Shown here in pieces: positions 1 to 11,267 of a DNA stretch of 64,000 bases; the stretch's first letter is position 1, and the number at the start of each line of letters is the position of its first letter. This stretch comes from Euclidia mi. Its lineage: Eukaryota > Arthropoda > Insecta > Lepidoptera > Erebidae. Location of the stretch: contig OX123193.2 in the NCBI GenBank assembly GCA_944739405.2, forward strand, positions 7,572,331 to 7,636,330. Direction: 5' to 3'. The translations under genes and the position numbers were made by a program. Below the pieces are notes generated by a model. The model did not search any database and was not told the origin of the DNA. It saw only the letters and a program-made list of their open reading frames with translations.

Positions 1-954
1 TTCTATTCCCCAACCATTATGAGCAGTATTGTGAAAAAGACTGTGTTAGCATGCCTAACGATTTTACTTTGTAGCGACCCCTTCGGCTTCTAATCCTCTT
101 CTTTGACACGAAGAGTGTGTTATTGGGGTATTTTATCACCCCTACTTTGTGGAGTTTCTTTGAAAATACCCCTTAATGTTCTTAAGGTGTCGAAGCGTTC
201 CTTGTTTGTGTTATAAGATGTTGCCTAATTGGTACGGGCGAGCTTTATAATTCCTTGTTTAAGCTGTCGTGGAATATTGTTTGGATGTATTAAAATGTTG
301 TACCTCTTTTGGATTGATGTACCTATTTCTTGGTGTGAAGAATCTGTTAAGGGTTGGAAATTCGTGTGTAGCTTTTTTTCGGTTAACGTCAATGCATTGA
401 AATCAACAATTATTTTTGATATCAGTATTTTTTTTTTATTCAGGATTTCCAACAAAGAATATTCACTCTAATTATGTATCTATAACTAAGTAACTGTATC
501 TATATTCTGAGGATGTCGGATCATTTTTGGGACAGCTGCTTTCAAAATAGATAAAAGCGTCTTACAAGAGTCTGCGACTTTAAGAAAGAAGTAATAGTTG
601 CGCGAAGTCGAGTTCCGTGTCAGTGTCGTAGTTGGACGTTTGTCGACCTGAGCTGTATCTACTATGGCACCGAATCTGGCATCGAATCAAAAAGAAAGTC
701 ATGGACGACAGTTAACCGTGTTGTCTTACATGTGAATATCTCCATTTAATAAGACCAAATTAATAAGACTATATGTCTAAACACCACCATTTAATTAGAC
801 AAGCCAACGCACTTTATGATAACACGGCAATTGTAGAGACTATAGTGGAATCGTCTCCTTAGCAAACCCAAATAGGTGATGCCTTCATTTTTCTATCAGC
901 ACTGACATTTGATATGGATAGGCGTTTTTAAGTTATTCATCAACATTCAACATT
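1..954. other. No gene seen; AT-rich flank
   Basis: Two short frames overlap on opposite strands near 225-471, but both are low-complexity and resemble nothing I know. I see no tRNA, SINE box or inverted repeat of note. Confidence 0.5.
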
Positions 955-1300
955 CAGTCTCAACCTGGGATCCGCTTTCTAGTCTACCCGGATTTGGCGG
1001 AATATTAGCTTTTCCACGGAGCGACTGCCTGTCTGACCTCCGCAAAGTAAAAGGATATTCCATGGTTTAGACTAGTGTCAGTTTATATTAGAGGTACTGA
1101 CGCTCTATAACGACTGTCAAAGATTTTCATGACAGCTGCGACCGACGGCTTAACGTGCTCTCCAAGTTACGAGACAAGCGATAATTAACAATTCTATACG
1201 CACATAACTCAGAAAAGTCAGTGGTGCGCGCTTCGTGGATACGAACCCAATACCCTCTGCATGGCAGTCCGTTGGTATCTCCACTAGGCTATCGCTGCCT
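955..1300 (-). mobile_element. SINE, family 2a (full-length or nearly so)
   Basis: Read on the minus strand, it starts with a tRNA-like head (GGCAGCGATAGCCTAGTGGA, then a degenerate box B). It continues through a central block related to 'CTTTTCGAAGTTATG...AATTATCGCTTG' and ends with the body containing 'CCATGGAATATCC' and 'TAGACTAGAAAGCGGATCC'. The same order is seen at 14,586, 36,190 and 53,803. It is old, with several substitutions and small gaps. It encodes no protein and would rely on a partner LINE. Confidence 0.8.
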
Positions 1301-1337
1301 TTTAAAGTTATTAAGTACCTACTTTATTTAAAAAATC

Positions 1338-1376
1338 TTTCTTTATTTTAAATTATAATTTAAAAGTAAAGAAAGT
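1338..1376. repeat. AT-rich hairpin
   Basis: CTTTCTTTA...TTTTAAATTA is followed directly by TAATTTAAAAG..TAAAGAAAG, giving a foldback with arms of about 19 bases and one or two mismatches. Function unknown; it may be the remnant of a small inverted-repeat element. Confidence 0.5.
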
Positions 1377-1731
1377 TGCCTCGGTCCAAGTTCGTCACTC
1401 GATCTTAGAACTTTCCGCGTCGTCGGTTTTTTGAGCAATTATTATTGACTTCAGTTGGCTTGACAGATGGTCAAAGGGCATCTGGGACTGAAGGGTGACA
1501 GTCCATGCAGAAGGGATACGATCCCGTTGCAGGTATTAAAGCGATCAAAATATTGTTAAGAGAAAAAAGAAAATTCGGTTATGGATATCCGAGAGATACT
1601 AACTACTGCGTAGTAGGTATAGTATTATATTATCTGTGCTATTACTAAGGCTTAGTACCTATCCCCACCTATGCATAGGTTTTTTGTTCCAGATAAATTA
1701 ATAACAAAAATAATAATAAATAACATTAAAA

Positions 1732-1983
1732 CCTCATTGGTCTCGCGGCATAAATGTGCGCGTGGGAATCCGAGATCTCGGGTTCGATTCCCGTGTCGGG
1801 CAAAGTGTTATTGGGTTTTTCCGTTAGGAAATTCTCAGTAGCAGCACGGAGGCTGGTAATGTGCCTGGTACAGCAATAGGCTCGCCCCCTATTACGTGGG
1901 CCCAAAAAAATTCATGGCGAAATGTGGGTGTAATATTACACCTCTGCCTACCCCTTCGGGGATACACGCTGTAAAAAAAAAAA
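1732..1983 (+). mobile_element. SINE, family 1a
   Basis: The tRNA-like head contains GGTTCGATTCCCG (box B). It is followed by the 'GGGTTTTTCCGTTAGGAAAT' block, 'CAATAGGCTCGCCCCCTATT' and the tail 'CTCTGCCTACCCCTTCGGGG', ending in an A-run. The tail matches the 3' end of the RTE-like LINEs in this window. Similar copies lie at 48,605, 59,465 and, reversed, 61,990. Confidence 0.85.
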
Positions 1984-2409
1984 TGGTACAATATTAAATT
2001 TGTATGAGTTATTTGTAATTTTAATTAATATAATAGCGCTGAAACTGGCTCTTAGAGCCGAATTTACTGCAGCATGTTTATTACTTTTATACCCATTTTT
2101 CCAAATCATTATTCTAAGAACAAGCTGAAAATACAAACATGTCATCTTGTAAGTTAATGTAAGATCCTGTTGGTCTTGACAGTATTATCACAAGCGTAAG
2201 CTGGTTAAGATATAAATAAACGATATATTTTCCTTCTTCCTCTTGAATAAATAAAATATTTGCACACGTAAGATTTGCAACAGTACGCGTGATGTCACTG
2301 GTACATTCGAGTACAAAACTGTTTTGTAAGATCTCAGTACGAGAACACTCATTTCTTAATTGTTTTTTTTTTATACTGCCTATCTGATGCTGTAAAAAAT
2401 GAATTGAAT
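1984..2409. other. No gene seen
   Basis: Minus-strand frames here (up to 115 codons) run into the adjacent SINE and have no recognisable domain. I treat them as chance frames. Confidence 0.45.
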
Positions 2410-2590
2410 TCTGTGTCGCAGGGCACTTTATAAACGTACAACCAACGGACAAAAATAACACCCAGACCCGAAAAAACTATATATTGATCACGAAAAGTAT
2501 TTTCTTATGTGGGAATCGAACCCACAAACAACTTACGGCACAGTTTCAAAAGGCGAGGCGGCTGTTTAAACCACTACGCTAACCGTGCAG
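2410..2590 (-). mobile_element. SINE, family 3
   Basis: On the minus strand it reads from ACTGCACGGTTAGCGTAGTG through a box B-like GGTTCGATTCCCACA to a body with 'GTCCGTTGGTTGTACG' and 'AAAGTGCCCTGCGACACAG'. Related copies lie at 30,836, 40,540 and 45,285. Confidence 0.75.
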
Positions 2591-3597
2591 TTATCAAAGG
2601 AATAAAATTCAGACAAATATTTAATGACATATACATATATATCACAAACATTTATATCAAAAGTTATTATAATATTTCTGAAGTAATCGATCACATAGGC
2701 AGCGCAGTCATTATAAACCTACATGTATTCAATGCAAGTAGTAATAATTTTATCCCACATACTCGAGGTTCATCACCGAGACCCCGATGAACGGTGCCAA
2801 AATATAGTCACCGCAAAAAGTACAACATACCTACATTTTAATTTGTCTTACAGCTCCCGCACTAGGAACATATCTTTTATCGTGTGTGATTATAACATAA
2901 TTGATAATATACAGATAATTACAAACATCCAATCAACCAAAAAGTTTTTAAATACAGCGTAAAGTGGCCAAATGCTATATATGTTAATAAAAAATGCTAT
3001 GTTTACTAAGATTTTCATCACTGTTCACGACTGTACTGATCTGACATTACCGTGCACATACGCACTCACACATCCAGAAACACACTCACATACATCCGCT
3101 TAGAGGCATAGAAATGCGGGTATTATGCAAAACAACCGCGTAGGCTCCTACCTCACTTTATTTCCACTTTAGCTCGCACGACTTTCGTTAATACGAGTTT
3201 AATACTGTCAATTTTCTGTGTGCGTTGCCCTAATATTACACGTTAATATTTTCTGGAGGTTCTTATAATTGGCGTTAAAATTAATACGCTTTTAACAGGT
3301 TACCTTCTTAGTTATAATCTTTGTTTGGCGATGTGTGATGGAATTTTGTGGCGAAGGTAGGGTGATATTAAGTCACGCATAATTGTTGAACATGGAATTT
3401 GGAGACTTTTGAACTCATTTTGGGTTCTTAAGTTTTCGAGATAGACGCCAAAAAATTAAAAAAATATATTTTAATAAAATCTTAATAAAAATTAAAGAAA
3501 ATATTTTGAGCAAAAAGTCAAAAGAGACACAATAGCAAATATATGAAGACGTAATTCATAATAATTGATAGATAAGTACCTACATACATACATACAT
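2591..3597. other. No gene; orphan SINE-3 tail and (ACAT)n
   Basis: AT-rich. At 2,850-2,872 'CTCCCGCACTAGGAACATA' matches the far end of SINE family 3 (minus orientation). The right edge is an (ACAT)n tract that forms the tail of the following LINE. I see nothing else. Confidence 0.5.
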
Positions 3598-3601
3598 AGA
3601 C

Positions 3602-4009
3602 TCACACCTGTTTTCTGGAGGGGTAGGAAGAGACTACGGAACCCCATTTGCAACGATCCTGACATATATCTCTTGCTTCATTCACTCCCATCAGATTCCT
3701 TATGCATGCTCTTCTCTTCAGGGTACTCCTATCCTGTCTTGTTTTTAGGATGTCTCCAATCTGGTCAAAGAACGTCCGCCTAGGTCTTCTCCTTCGTCCT
3801 GTCCCATTCACAATTGCCTTGTACATCTGCTTGGTCAGTCTTTCGTCTCCATCCTCTCCACGTGCCCAAACGTGTACATCTTCTTTTACCCCACAACACT
3901 CTCTTATCACACAATTCTTTACTCTGTCAGTCAAAGACACACAGCACATATTTCTCAGTGCTCTCATTTCTACAGCATTTATTCTACTTTCATAACTCTT
4001 CATACTCAA
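3602..4009 (-). pseudogene. LINE-A ORF, C-terminal part
   Basis: A 135-codon frame homologous to the end of the LINE polyprotein. It starts with ESRINAVEMRALRNMCCVSL, a conserved post-RT block of this family, and continues with GRRRRPRRTFFDQIGDIL. The last codons read SSYPSRKQV before the stop, where copies B and C end in YPSGKQA. The segment matching 'MLRWFWHVERM' in copy C is degraded. It has no ORF of its own; it is the tail of a broken ORF. Confidence 0.8.
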
Positions 4010-4186
4010 CTTCCACTACCATACATAAGTGTAGGTACTAAAACCCCTCTCACAGCCAAACGTGCCTTTTTGGACACGTTAAGACTGTTCATAAAAGCCT
4101 TCAAAGCTCTATTCACCCTTTTACCTGTTAACTTTTCTTTCAATATCTTCTTCATTCTTAGCATTCCTAGTAAACAGCATATCTAA

Positions 4187-4331
4187 ATACACATACATAC
4201 ATACATAGACTCACGCCTGTTTCCCCGAAGGGGTAGGCAGAGGCATATTAAACGCCCACTTTTCGCCAGTGTTTTGATCTCACGTAATAGGTGGCGAGCC
4301 TATTGCCGCCTATTACGCCTATATTTATTAT
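4187..4331 (-). mobile_element. SINE family 1 tail inserted in LINE-A
   Basis: It begins with (ACAT)n and 'TAGACTCACGCCTGTTTCCC' and ends near 'CCTATTACGCC'. Direct repeats of about 11 bp (ATATCTAAATA) flank it, and the uninterrupted sequence is seen in LINE-B and LINE-C ('CAGCGTACCTAAATATAC'). It therefore inserted after the copies separated. It is truncated at its head. Confidence 0.8.
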
Positions 4332-4814
4332 ATCTAAATATACAAAATCATTCACTTGTTCCACTCGTTGTAAATCGATTATAACATTACAAGCTGTAAC
4401 ACATTCCTCCTTTCAAAAACCATAACTTTCGTCTTGCTCACATTCACTTTCATTCCTTTCCTCCCTAAAGCACCATGCATTATTGCTACCATCTCCTGCA
4501 ACTCCTACACTTAACACGCAAGTATTACCTGATTATCAGCATAAAGGAGGCATTTGACAAGTAGCTAATTAATCTTTAATCTACAGTCACTGTTTCAAAT
4601 CTTGTAAAAAACTGACCATTAAGAGGTTGAACAGCCACGGCGACGTTACACATCCCTGTCTAACACCTGTTTCGATGTTAAACCAGTCTGTGTACGACCC
4701 GTTTATCCTCACACAAGCTCTAGAATCTTAAAAAGAGATTTCAGAGCTCGTATCAGGATGCTGTTCACCCGATACATCGACAGAACCGACCACATTTAAT
4801 TCCTCACCACTTTA

Positions 4815-5201
4815 TCATAAGCCTTTTCCAAATCCACGAATGCGCAATAGACCTTTTGACCTTTGGTCAAGAATTTCTCGGCTATGCACCGCAAGGAAAA
4901 TACTTGATCCGTGCATCCCATACCCTTTCGGAATCCCGCTTGAGCCTTGAACATTCCATTTTTTCTTGTCGGTTACTTCCATAACTCTTTCAATCAGTAC
5001 CTTAGCATACAGTTTGCCAACAATGCTGAGAAGGCTAATGCCCCTATAGTTCTTGCAGTCTTGTTGCGAGCCTTTTCCCTTATAAAAAGACACAACTACA
5101 GCTGCTGTGGCCCAATTGTCAGCTACTCGGCTGGTGCTGTAGCACAACTTAAATAAGCGCTGCAGCTGACCAACTATGATGCCCTGTCCAGCCTTCAGCA
5201 T
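4815..5201 (-). pseudogene. LINE-A ORF, start of reverse transcriptase
   Basis: A 128-codon frame with the RT fingers motif KNYRGISLLSIVGKLYAKVL, preceded by the helix 'AGQGIIVGQLQRLFKLCY'. The frame ends before the palm domain through a shift near 'GFGKGL', where intact relatives read a VDLEKAYD-type motif A. Other LINE copies here carry the same region with frameshifts. Confidence 0.8.
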
Positions 5202-5380
5202 TTCAACTGCAATTCTATCATATCATGCAGCCCTACCTAATTTCATTCTTCCCAGCGCCTTCAGAATCTCATCCACGCCAATATCGCTTTCATTACTGCT
5301 ATTATTACCATTCATTTCGCGATCGATGTCTCTTTCGTCGGTCTATCAAATAATTATATTATAAGGTAATCATCAAAAAA

Positions 5381-5695
5381 TTATAAAACAAAATACTCCT
5401 TCCATCTCCTCCGCACGCACGATTCACCATTTAATATCCTTCCATTCTTGTCTCTGATTGACGTGTATTCTGAGGATCGAGTTCTTCCTCGAACTGCACG
5501 AACTGATTTCCAGAAAATCTTTATGTTTCTCCGGAAAACTACAGATACTCTGCTATCAAACTCATCTTTCTTTTCCTCATTTTTACTTTTAACAATTTCT
5601 TTCACTATTATGTTTGACCTAACAAACGCCTTTCTTGCTTTATCTATGTCCTCACTCGTTGCTTTTCCTATTCTTTCATTTGCTCTGACAGCCAA
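5381..5695 (-). pseudogene. LINE-A ORF, EN-RT linker
   Basis: A 104-codon, highly charged segment (AVRANERIGKATSEDIDKAR...) matching the spacer between endonuclease and RT in this LINE type, including IRDKNGRILN and RRRWKEYF just ahead of the RT. It is separated from its neighbours by frameshifts. Confidence 0.7.
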
Positions 5696-6499
5696 CCAAT
5701 CTAACCAACACTAACCAAGCTTTCTTCTTCTCTGACACTGCTGATTGTACATCCGTGTCAAACCATGTATTCTTAATCTTTCGTATTTTCCTTCTCTTGA
5801 TCACACTTCATACTTCAGACGCTACACATACTACCTCTTCTTTAAAAGATTGCCATAATTCTTCCATATCATTTATAACATCGAACCTCTTCAATCTTGC
5901 TATCAATCTTCATTTATACTCATATTTCTCTTGCAGATTTTCAACTTATATTCTTTCCAAGACCCTATTTCCACTGTTGGTGCCGCCATCCTTTGAAGAG
6001 CCTACTTATCCGGCTCAACACCAAGAAGTGGTCTGTGTGGATGCCAATTCCACGATACACCCTAGTATCCTAAACTTTCTTTCTCGAATCGTTCATCTCT
6101 ACAATCACAAAATCAGTCAAACTTCTTCTAACATTTTTAGCCTCACGCGTACACATGTGTATCTTTTTGTGATCGAAAATAGTGTTGGTCACACAAAGGC
6201 TCCACTCTAAACAAACTTCAAGCAATTCTTTTCCATTCATTCATTTTATTTCATTTACACTCTCATCACCGAATCCACCTAAAACTATTTCAAATCCATC
6301 TCGTTTTACCCCCCCACCCATCCATTGAAATCGCTTAACAAGATCAATCTTTCGTTATCCTTACATTTCCTCAAAATCTCTCCTAAATTCTCCCGAAATT
6401 CCTGCCTTTCTTGTTCTCGTTGTGACATACCAGCAGCAACTTGACTGGAGCGTACACCCCTTTAATAAAGAGACGAGTAATTCCTACTTTCATTCTCAT

Positions 6500-6856
6500 T
6501 CATAGTAGCCTAGCATTTACACATTCAAATTCCTTAACGCACTCATTCATTCGCGCTGACAGTATTACACCAACTCCCTTGCAGGCCAGTGTGGTACTGT
6601 CTACCCCAGACCAATACGCCGTGTAGCTGCCACGCTTGGTGGGGATATAACCTTTCCTTTTTTTGTCATTCACACAAAGATCATCAATCTTTCTATAATC
6701 CATCATCTGGGATACTTCATTCAATTTGCCGTCCATTCCTCCTCCAACATTTAATGTTGCTAACCGACTCCCCGTAGGCCGCTTTTCTCCCTCGTGGGAA
6801 ACGAGACATATAATTTTTTGTTCCCATAGCGTTCTTACGAGCAGTAGGCATTTCAA
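6500..6856 (-). pseudogene. LINE-A ORF, endonuclease N-terminus
   Basis: A 118-codon frame with the APE-family start LATLNVGGGMDGKLNEVSQM and VGVILSARMNECVKEFECVN. The position of the usual metal-binding glutamate (VNE) is VND here. The following LGDFNG-type segment is in other frames and disrupted. Confidence 0.8.
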
Positions 6857-7135
6857 ATGTCCATCCCCACAGCGCAGCAGCAGCAGCCTTTACGGGGATG
6901 AGGTGGAATCTCAGCTGTGCCCTATGACCACCAACACAGGCACCCTCCGTTTGCGACCAGCTTGCCCTTTGGCCACGAATTCCTCAGCACGGGTCGGTTG
7001 ACACGTTGACACACTTGACACTTTGGATTGGGGTTTGTTATCGGGTATGCTCCCTGCATGCTGGTTTAATTTCGGAGTGCTCCTTCTCCTAGACGGGTCG
7101 CCATCCAAAGCTGACGAGGCCGATCCCCCCGATCT

Positions 7136-8230
7136 GATAGATAAGTTGGTATAATCTTCATAAATACCGCCATGCTGGCGGTATCAGGTTCGAACTGTAA
7201 TTCAGAATTATGATTCGCTGTAAGCTCAGTCACAGATTACATATTACCTATTAGCCTTTTGTCAATAGAAAGCATTGCACAATAAATAACCCTTCAAAAT
7301 AAAGTTACTAAAATAAGTAAATTAAATCTGAATTCAGTTTGGAAATCTTGTTAGTTGTGTAGGTTGGTGGTTAAATAAAATAAAAGAAAAATAGAATTAT
7401 CAGAATGTTTCAAAACAATACAATATTTGAAAGGATTCTCCATCTCAAAAATAAATTAACATTTATTTAATTTATTACGACAAAGTTTTGATACAACAAA
7501 CCTTAGTATTTTGAGGCGGCCATGTCAGAATATTATTTGCAATGCAGATGGTATTTTGAAAATTTTATACAAGTGAATCGGTTAAACACTCTAAACGACT
7601 TTGGTAATATAATGTAAATGATAGTTTGTTGCCCCCGGCGTCGCTTGGCTTTCGTAAAACTTTTTAATTAGCTTTCATGTTAATGTTGTTGGTTATTCTT
7701 CCTAGCTTTATGGCGGCGTTTAAAATTGACTTTGAATTGCCAGGAATAAAAAACCTTTCGTAGTTTTAATTGAGCTTTTAACTAGGCATACATCATATTA
7801 TTCAACCTTCACTGTAGGTTTATAGGTGTAAAATCGGTTTATACGGGTATAACATCCCTTTCTGAGATCAATGCGCTTGCAAATATTCAAGTCTTAGGTC
7901 CTCATGTCTCCATTAACTCCTCCAGTTCACAAGTAATTTGCAACTTGTAATTTACAACAGTTCCATGTGGTGACGGGATTCAGAGTACAAAATTTCATTC
8001 TATGGGGAAATACATGAAGCAAATCATTGAGGTAACACAATACAGATTAATGAATCAAACAGCATATTTTTTGCGAAGGGTCGGTAAACTCATAATAATT
8101 AATCCGTACCAAACCTTCTGACCACAGACTATTTGTCTGGCCCATTAAAAATAATATTTAGATAGCTATGATTCTATCACTTACCTACAATTGTGTCAAG
8201 TCAGCTTTCAATTTGTTCATGCTGCACATC
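7136..8230. repeat. Repeat-unit flank between LINE and tRNA-like sequence
   Basis: About 1.1 kb of AT-rich sequence, present again at 16,790-17,793, 21,870-22,909 and 27,015-28,055. It contains a short hairpin (TACCGCC...GGCGGTA near 7,166). It might be the 5' leader of the LINE or captured host DNA, since every copy keeps the same junction. Copy A has 45 extra bases at 7,515-7,559 between two GTATTTTGA repeats. No coding sequence seen. Confidence 0.8.
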
Positions 8231-8301
8231 TCCTGTGTGGTTTAGGGGCTAGGATACCTGGCTTTCACCCAGGAGGCTCGGATGCGATTTCCGGTACGGG
8301 A
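8231..8301 (+). tRNA. tRNA-Glu(UUC)-like sequence, possibly inactive
   Basis: A cloverleaf can be drawn. The acceptor TCCTGTG pairs with TACGGGA (two G-U pairs). The anticodon stem CCTGG/CCAGG is perfect around loop CTTTCAC (anticodon TTC). The T stem is TCGGA/TCCGG. The T loop is TGCGATT instead of TTCGATT, and the usual G53-C61 pair is A-T, so box B is degenerate. A TTTTT run lies five bases downstream. It could be an old tRNA gene or a tRNA-derived head. Three more copies occur in this window. Confidence 0.65.
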
Positions 8302-8306
8302 CATAC

Positions 8307-8311
8307 TTTTT
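8307..8311 (+). terminator. Possible Pol III terminator
   Basis: TTTTT just after the tRNA-Glu-like sequence, conserved at 28,132-28,136 but replaced in the array copies at 17,794 and 22,910. Confidence 0.5.
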
Positions 8312-8341
8312 GATAATAATAGCTATAAATAGTTTATTAGT

Positions 8342-8430
8342 GAGCCGAAAATCGGGCTCAGTGTCGTGCCATTGGAGAGGCCTATATTCAGCAGTGGACT
8401 CTTGCAGGCTGATGATGATGATGATGATGA
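8342..8430 (+). mobile_element. LINE/SINE 3' tail with (GATGAT)n
   Basis: GAGCCGAAAATCGGGCTCAG, then GGCCTATATTCAGCAGTGGA and (GATGAT)n. The same tail ends the LINE fragment at 52,369-52,639 and appears at 40,123. The duplicate is at 28,164. Confidence 0.75.
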
Positions 8431-9314
8431 AGTAGTTTATTTTACTTCGACTATTCTTCTAGCAATTCAGTTTTACAAAAAACTTGTTTAATTGGTTAGT
8501 TTCTATTAAACTTCACTAGCGGCAAACATGCTCAGGTCTATCTGATAATAGGCTGCAATCATCAGCGCTAAGGTACCAATGATGACAAAGGTTTCCAATC
8601 TTAAGCCCACCTCCCAAGATTCGTGGGAAGACGGCATTAGATAGAAGATATAATAAGGCGGAGTCTGTCTTCTGTCACCTTCTTTTATAGCAAATTACGA
8701 TTGCAAATTACTGGTTCTGTAACAGTTTTTAGAAGATGATCTTCCCTTTTTTTGACCTTGCCTACCAATAGATTAATTATGCCTCTATTATTAAGTCTCT
8801 TTTGTCGTCCACAGCGTAAAATACATATATGTATGTATGTGTATGTAATACCACAATAGAATCTGATCTATCTACATTTTCCAAAAACCTTTAGCATCCA
8901 TCCAAGTTTCCCCACAAAAGCCCGATAACAAATTCCAATTTCAAACAACGTTTTTCCATAAACAAACCTTGAAACTATAGACAAACTTTAAAATTACTCC
9001 CGCCGGCCGCCATATTGGCAATGCAAAAGACAAATAACTTATACGAGATGCCTTTTGTGACGAGAAACAACAATTTGCACTCTTTTGTAGGAGAATAAAC
9101 AAATGGAAAATGTGTTTGATCCGCCGCAAAGTTTCTCTGTCATGTTTTGCGTCGATGTATGTTTTATTTTGTGTGTTATTTTTTGTTTTTGTGTGATGTG
9201 TTTTGACCTACATAGGTGTGCAGTTTGTTTTGTATTACATGTTGGTGAAATTTGTTTTGAAATGAACTTTACCCAAGCGCTTGCTTTAGGCTTAAATCCT
9301 GTATATTGGCGGAC
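8431..9314. other. No gene seen; duplicated at 28.3-29.1 kb
   Basis: Holds a 79-codon plus-strand frame (9,103-9,342) rich in Cys, Phe and Val, overlapping the end of a minus frame at 8,941-9,129. Both occur identically in the second copy, but neither has a recognisable domain. Identity is explained by recent duplication and is not evidence of coding. Confidence 0.45.
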
Positions 9315-9567
9315 CTTGCATGTGTGGAGATCGAACCCATAACACTTCGCAAGTTAGTGCAAAACGGCGACGCGACCATTTAAGCCAATATGATCCCAGA
9401 GGCCCCAGGTTAATTTTCAGGTCGGGCAAAAGAGTTACTGACTTTTATAGGCTCGCCCCCTATTAGGTGGGTCCTAAAATTCATAACATGGTGAAATGTG
9501 GGTGAAACATATTTAAGTAACACCGCTGCCTACCTTGTCGGAGATACAGGCTTGAGTCTACATACAA
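9315..9567. mobile_element. Two degenerate SINE pieces
   Basis: 9,315-9,395 resembles the head of SINE family 3 on the minus strand (GTGGAGATCGAACCCATAAC). 9,396-9,567 is a worn SINE family 1 on the plus strand, from 'GTCGGGCAAAAG' to 'ATACAGGCTTGAGTCTA'. The duplicate is at about 29,140-29,392. Confidence 0.65.
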
Positions 9568-9992
9568 AAAACTACAGCCAAATTCCACTTCCACTAAATA
9601 AAACGACAAACCCCAACTTCCAATTTCTAAAGTCTGAAAATCCCAAACAAAAATCAAGTACGATATTGTTGTAACGAATTCAATGTCAAATAAAGTGTCT
9701 CAAAAATATGACATTCAATATTTTATAGTATGGCGGCAGGTGTATTCCCAGTCGCTGCAAGTTGCACTGTAAGCGGCTTAAGGTCTATTATTTAGAGATT
9801 TTGACTTACCTACGTTATTTCAGAGGGGACGGTGCTAGGAAATTGTAATCTGAATTTTTTTTACGAGGGAAGGTATATTGACCAGTTTTGTCTAAATTTA
9901 AAACGGTTGCAGCGTGATTTTAGACTTTGTGGTGGAAGATATTGTTTTCCTAACTAAGTTTCCGTTAAGACAACATAACTTGTTTACGCCTT

Positions 9993-10240
9993 TTATCCCC
10001 GAAGGGGTAGGCAGAGGTGTATTACACACCCACACTTCGCCAGTTATGTTTCGGTGCCAATGTAATAGGGGGCGAGCCTAAGGGCTAAGCGAACGATAAT
10101 TAACATTTTTAATACACACATAACTTCGAATAGTTAGAGGTGTGTGCCCGGGGTAACTGGGGATGGAACCCGAGACCATCGTCTCAGCAGTCCGTTAAGT
10201 AGGTACACCAGTGGGCTATCGCCGCTTTTTCCGTTAAGAA
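9993..10240 (-). mobile_element. SINE, family 1b
   Basis: On the minus strand: head GCGGCGATAGCCCACTGGTG with box B-like GGTTCCATCCCC, a central 'CGAAGTTATGTGTGTATT...TTAATTATCGTTCGC' block, then the family-1 tail. It differs from family 1a in head and centre. The duplicate is at 29,812-30,056. Better preserved copies are at 38,703 and 58,845. Confidence 0.8.
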
Positions 10241-10414
10241 ATAAAAAGAAAGCAATTATTTTGCTTTCGATTTGAAAAATGTTTAGATGACATGTGTTAT
10301 GTATAAGTAATAATCAATTATAAATAACACAGAAGTATTCTTACCACATAAAGCAATAGTAATGAGATTTATGGCTGATATCTTAGTAATTGGATTTAAC
10401 TTCTGTAATTTTAA

Positions 10415-10541
10415 CTGGTGATGTGCCCGATAACGGCAATAGACTCGCCCCCTATTACGTGGGACCTAAAATTCATGGCGAAATGTGCGTGTAATATTAC
10501 ACCTCTGCCTACCCCTTCGGAGATACAGGCGTGAGTCTATA
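10415..10541 (+). mobile_element. SINE family 1, tail half
   Basis: From GGTGATGTGCCCGATAACGG through CTCGCCCCCTATTACGTGGG to the ATACAGGCGTGAGTCTATAA end. Head missing. Duplicate at 32,531-32,657. Confidence 0.75.
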
Positions 10542-10971
10542 ATTATAATAATAATAAAAAATAATTTAAACTATCTGATACTACCAAGCTTTATTTTAAG
10601 ACTTGTATACTTTAGGGTGTACATACCTACTTAGGTTCAAAGAATTAGAATATCGTTACCTCCCTTTATCTCAATTGTAATAGTCGCTCACATATCTCTA
10701 GCTATTGCCGCATATTGTATGATCTAACCTTCATGTTAGACTTCTTAAGCATAATATTTTCACACAAACAGTCGCAATGCTATAAATGTCATGAGCTCTA
10801 AATTTCTTCACAGTATGATGGTTTCATAGCAATAAATGTGTAAGGAATTGTGCTGTTCAAATACAGATAGCGGAATTTGAGTGCGTATCAATAAATGGAT
10901 GAGGAGGCGAGTTTGTATTTGTAACCTGACTGAGCTACTGAGGACAATAAAATTATACAGATAAATTAACA

Positions 10972-11252
10972 ACTGCCTCCGTGATCCAGTGGATAGTGTA
11001 TGCGACTGCAGATCGGAGGTAGCGAGTTTGATTCCCGGGGGGATTACTGGGTTTTTCTGTATTCTTAGTAGCAGCACGGCGTCTGGTGATGTGCCTGGTA
11101 AGAATAAGAATAAGAATATTTATTTGCTCGAAACACGGTTAAAGTTTAACGGTTTAACGGCAATAGGCTCGCCCCCTATTACGTGGGACCTAATAATTTC
11201 TTGGTCAAATGTGCTCTACCCTTTTGGGGATACAGGCGTGTGTCTATAATAA
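10972..11252 (+). mobile_element. SINE family 1 with a nested insertion
   Basis: The head is CTGCCTCCGTGATCCAGTGG, followed by AGTAGCAGCACGGCGTCTGG. About 55 bases (roughly 11,101-11,157, starting AAGAATAAGAATAAGAATAT) split the 'CTGGTAACGGCAATAGG' stretch seen intact in other copies. The duplicate at 33,095-33,393 has the same nested piece and 20 more bases near box B, so the nesting predates the large duplication. Confidence 0.75.
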
Positions 11253-11267
11253 AAAAATAACAATAAT

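Larger units (their letters stand above)
3599..7135 (-). mobile_element. RTE-like non-LTR retrotransposon, LINE-A (dead)
   Basis: Minus-strand element coding for an APE-type endonuclease (EN) followed by reverse transcriptase (RT) and a basic C-terminal region. The 3' end is the stop codon plus about ten bases and (TATG)n. This very short 3' UTR fits the RTE clade; the clade name is inferred. The ORF is broken into pieces: N-terminal part near 6,911-7,108, EN start 6,500-6,856, linker 5,381-5,695, RT start 4,815-5,201 and C-terminus 3,602-4,009. The RT catalytic box near 4,545 reads YADN, not YxDD, and the endonuclease glutamate box reads VNDKK where copies B and C have VNEAK. A SINE interrupts it at 4,187-4,331. 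It lacks the Penelope-like insertion of B and C. Confidence 0.85.

Noticed and set aside
9103..9342. 79-codon frame conserved at 28,928-29,167
   Set aside because: Conservation is due to the recent large duplication; composition is Cys/Phe/Val-rich from a TGTGTTTTG-type sequence and no domain is visible.
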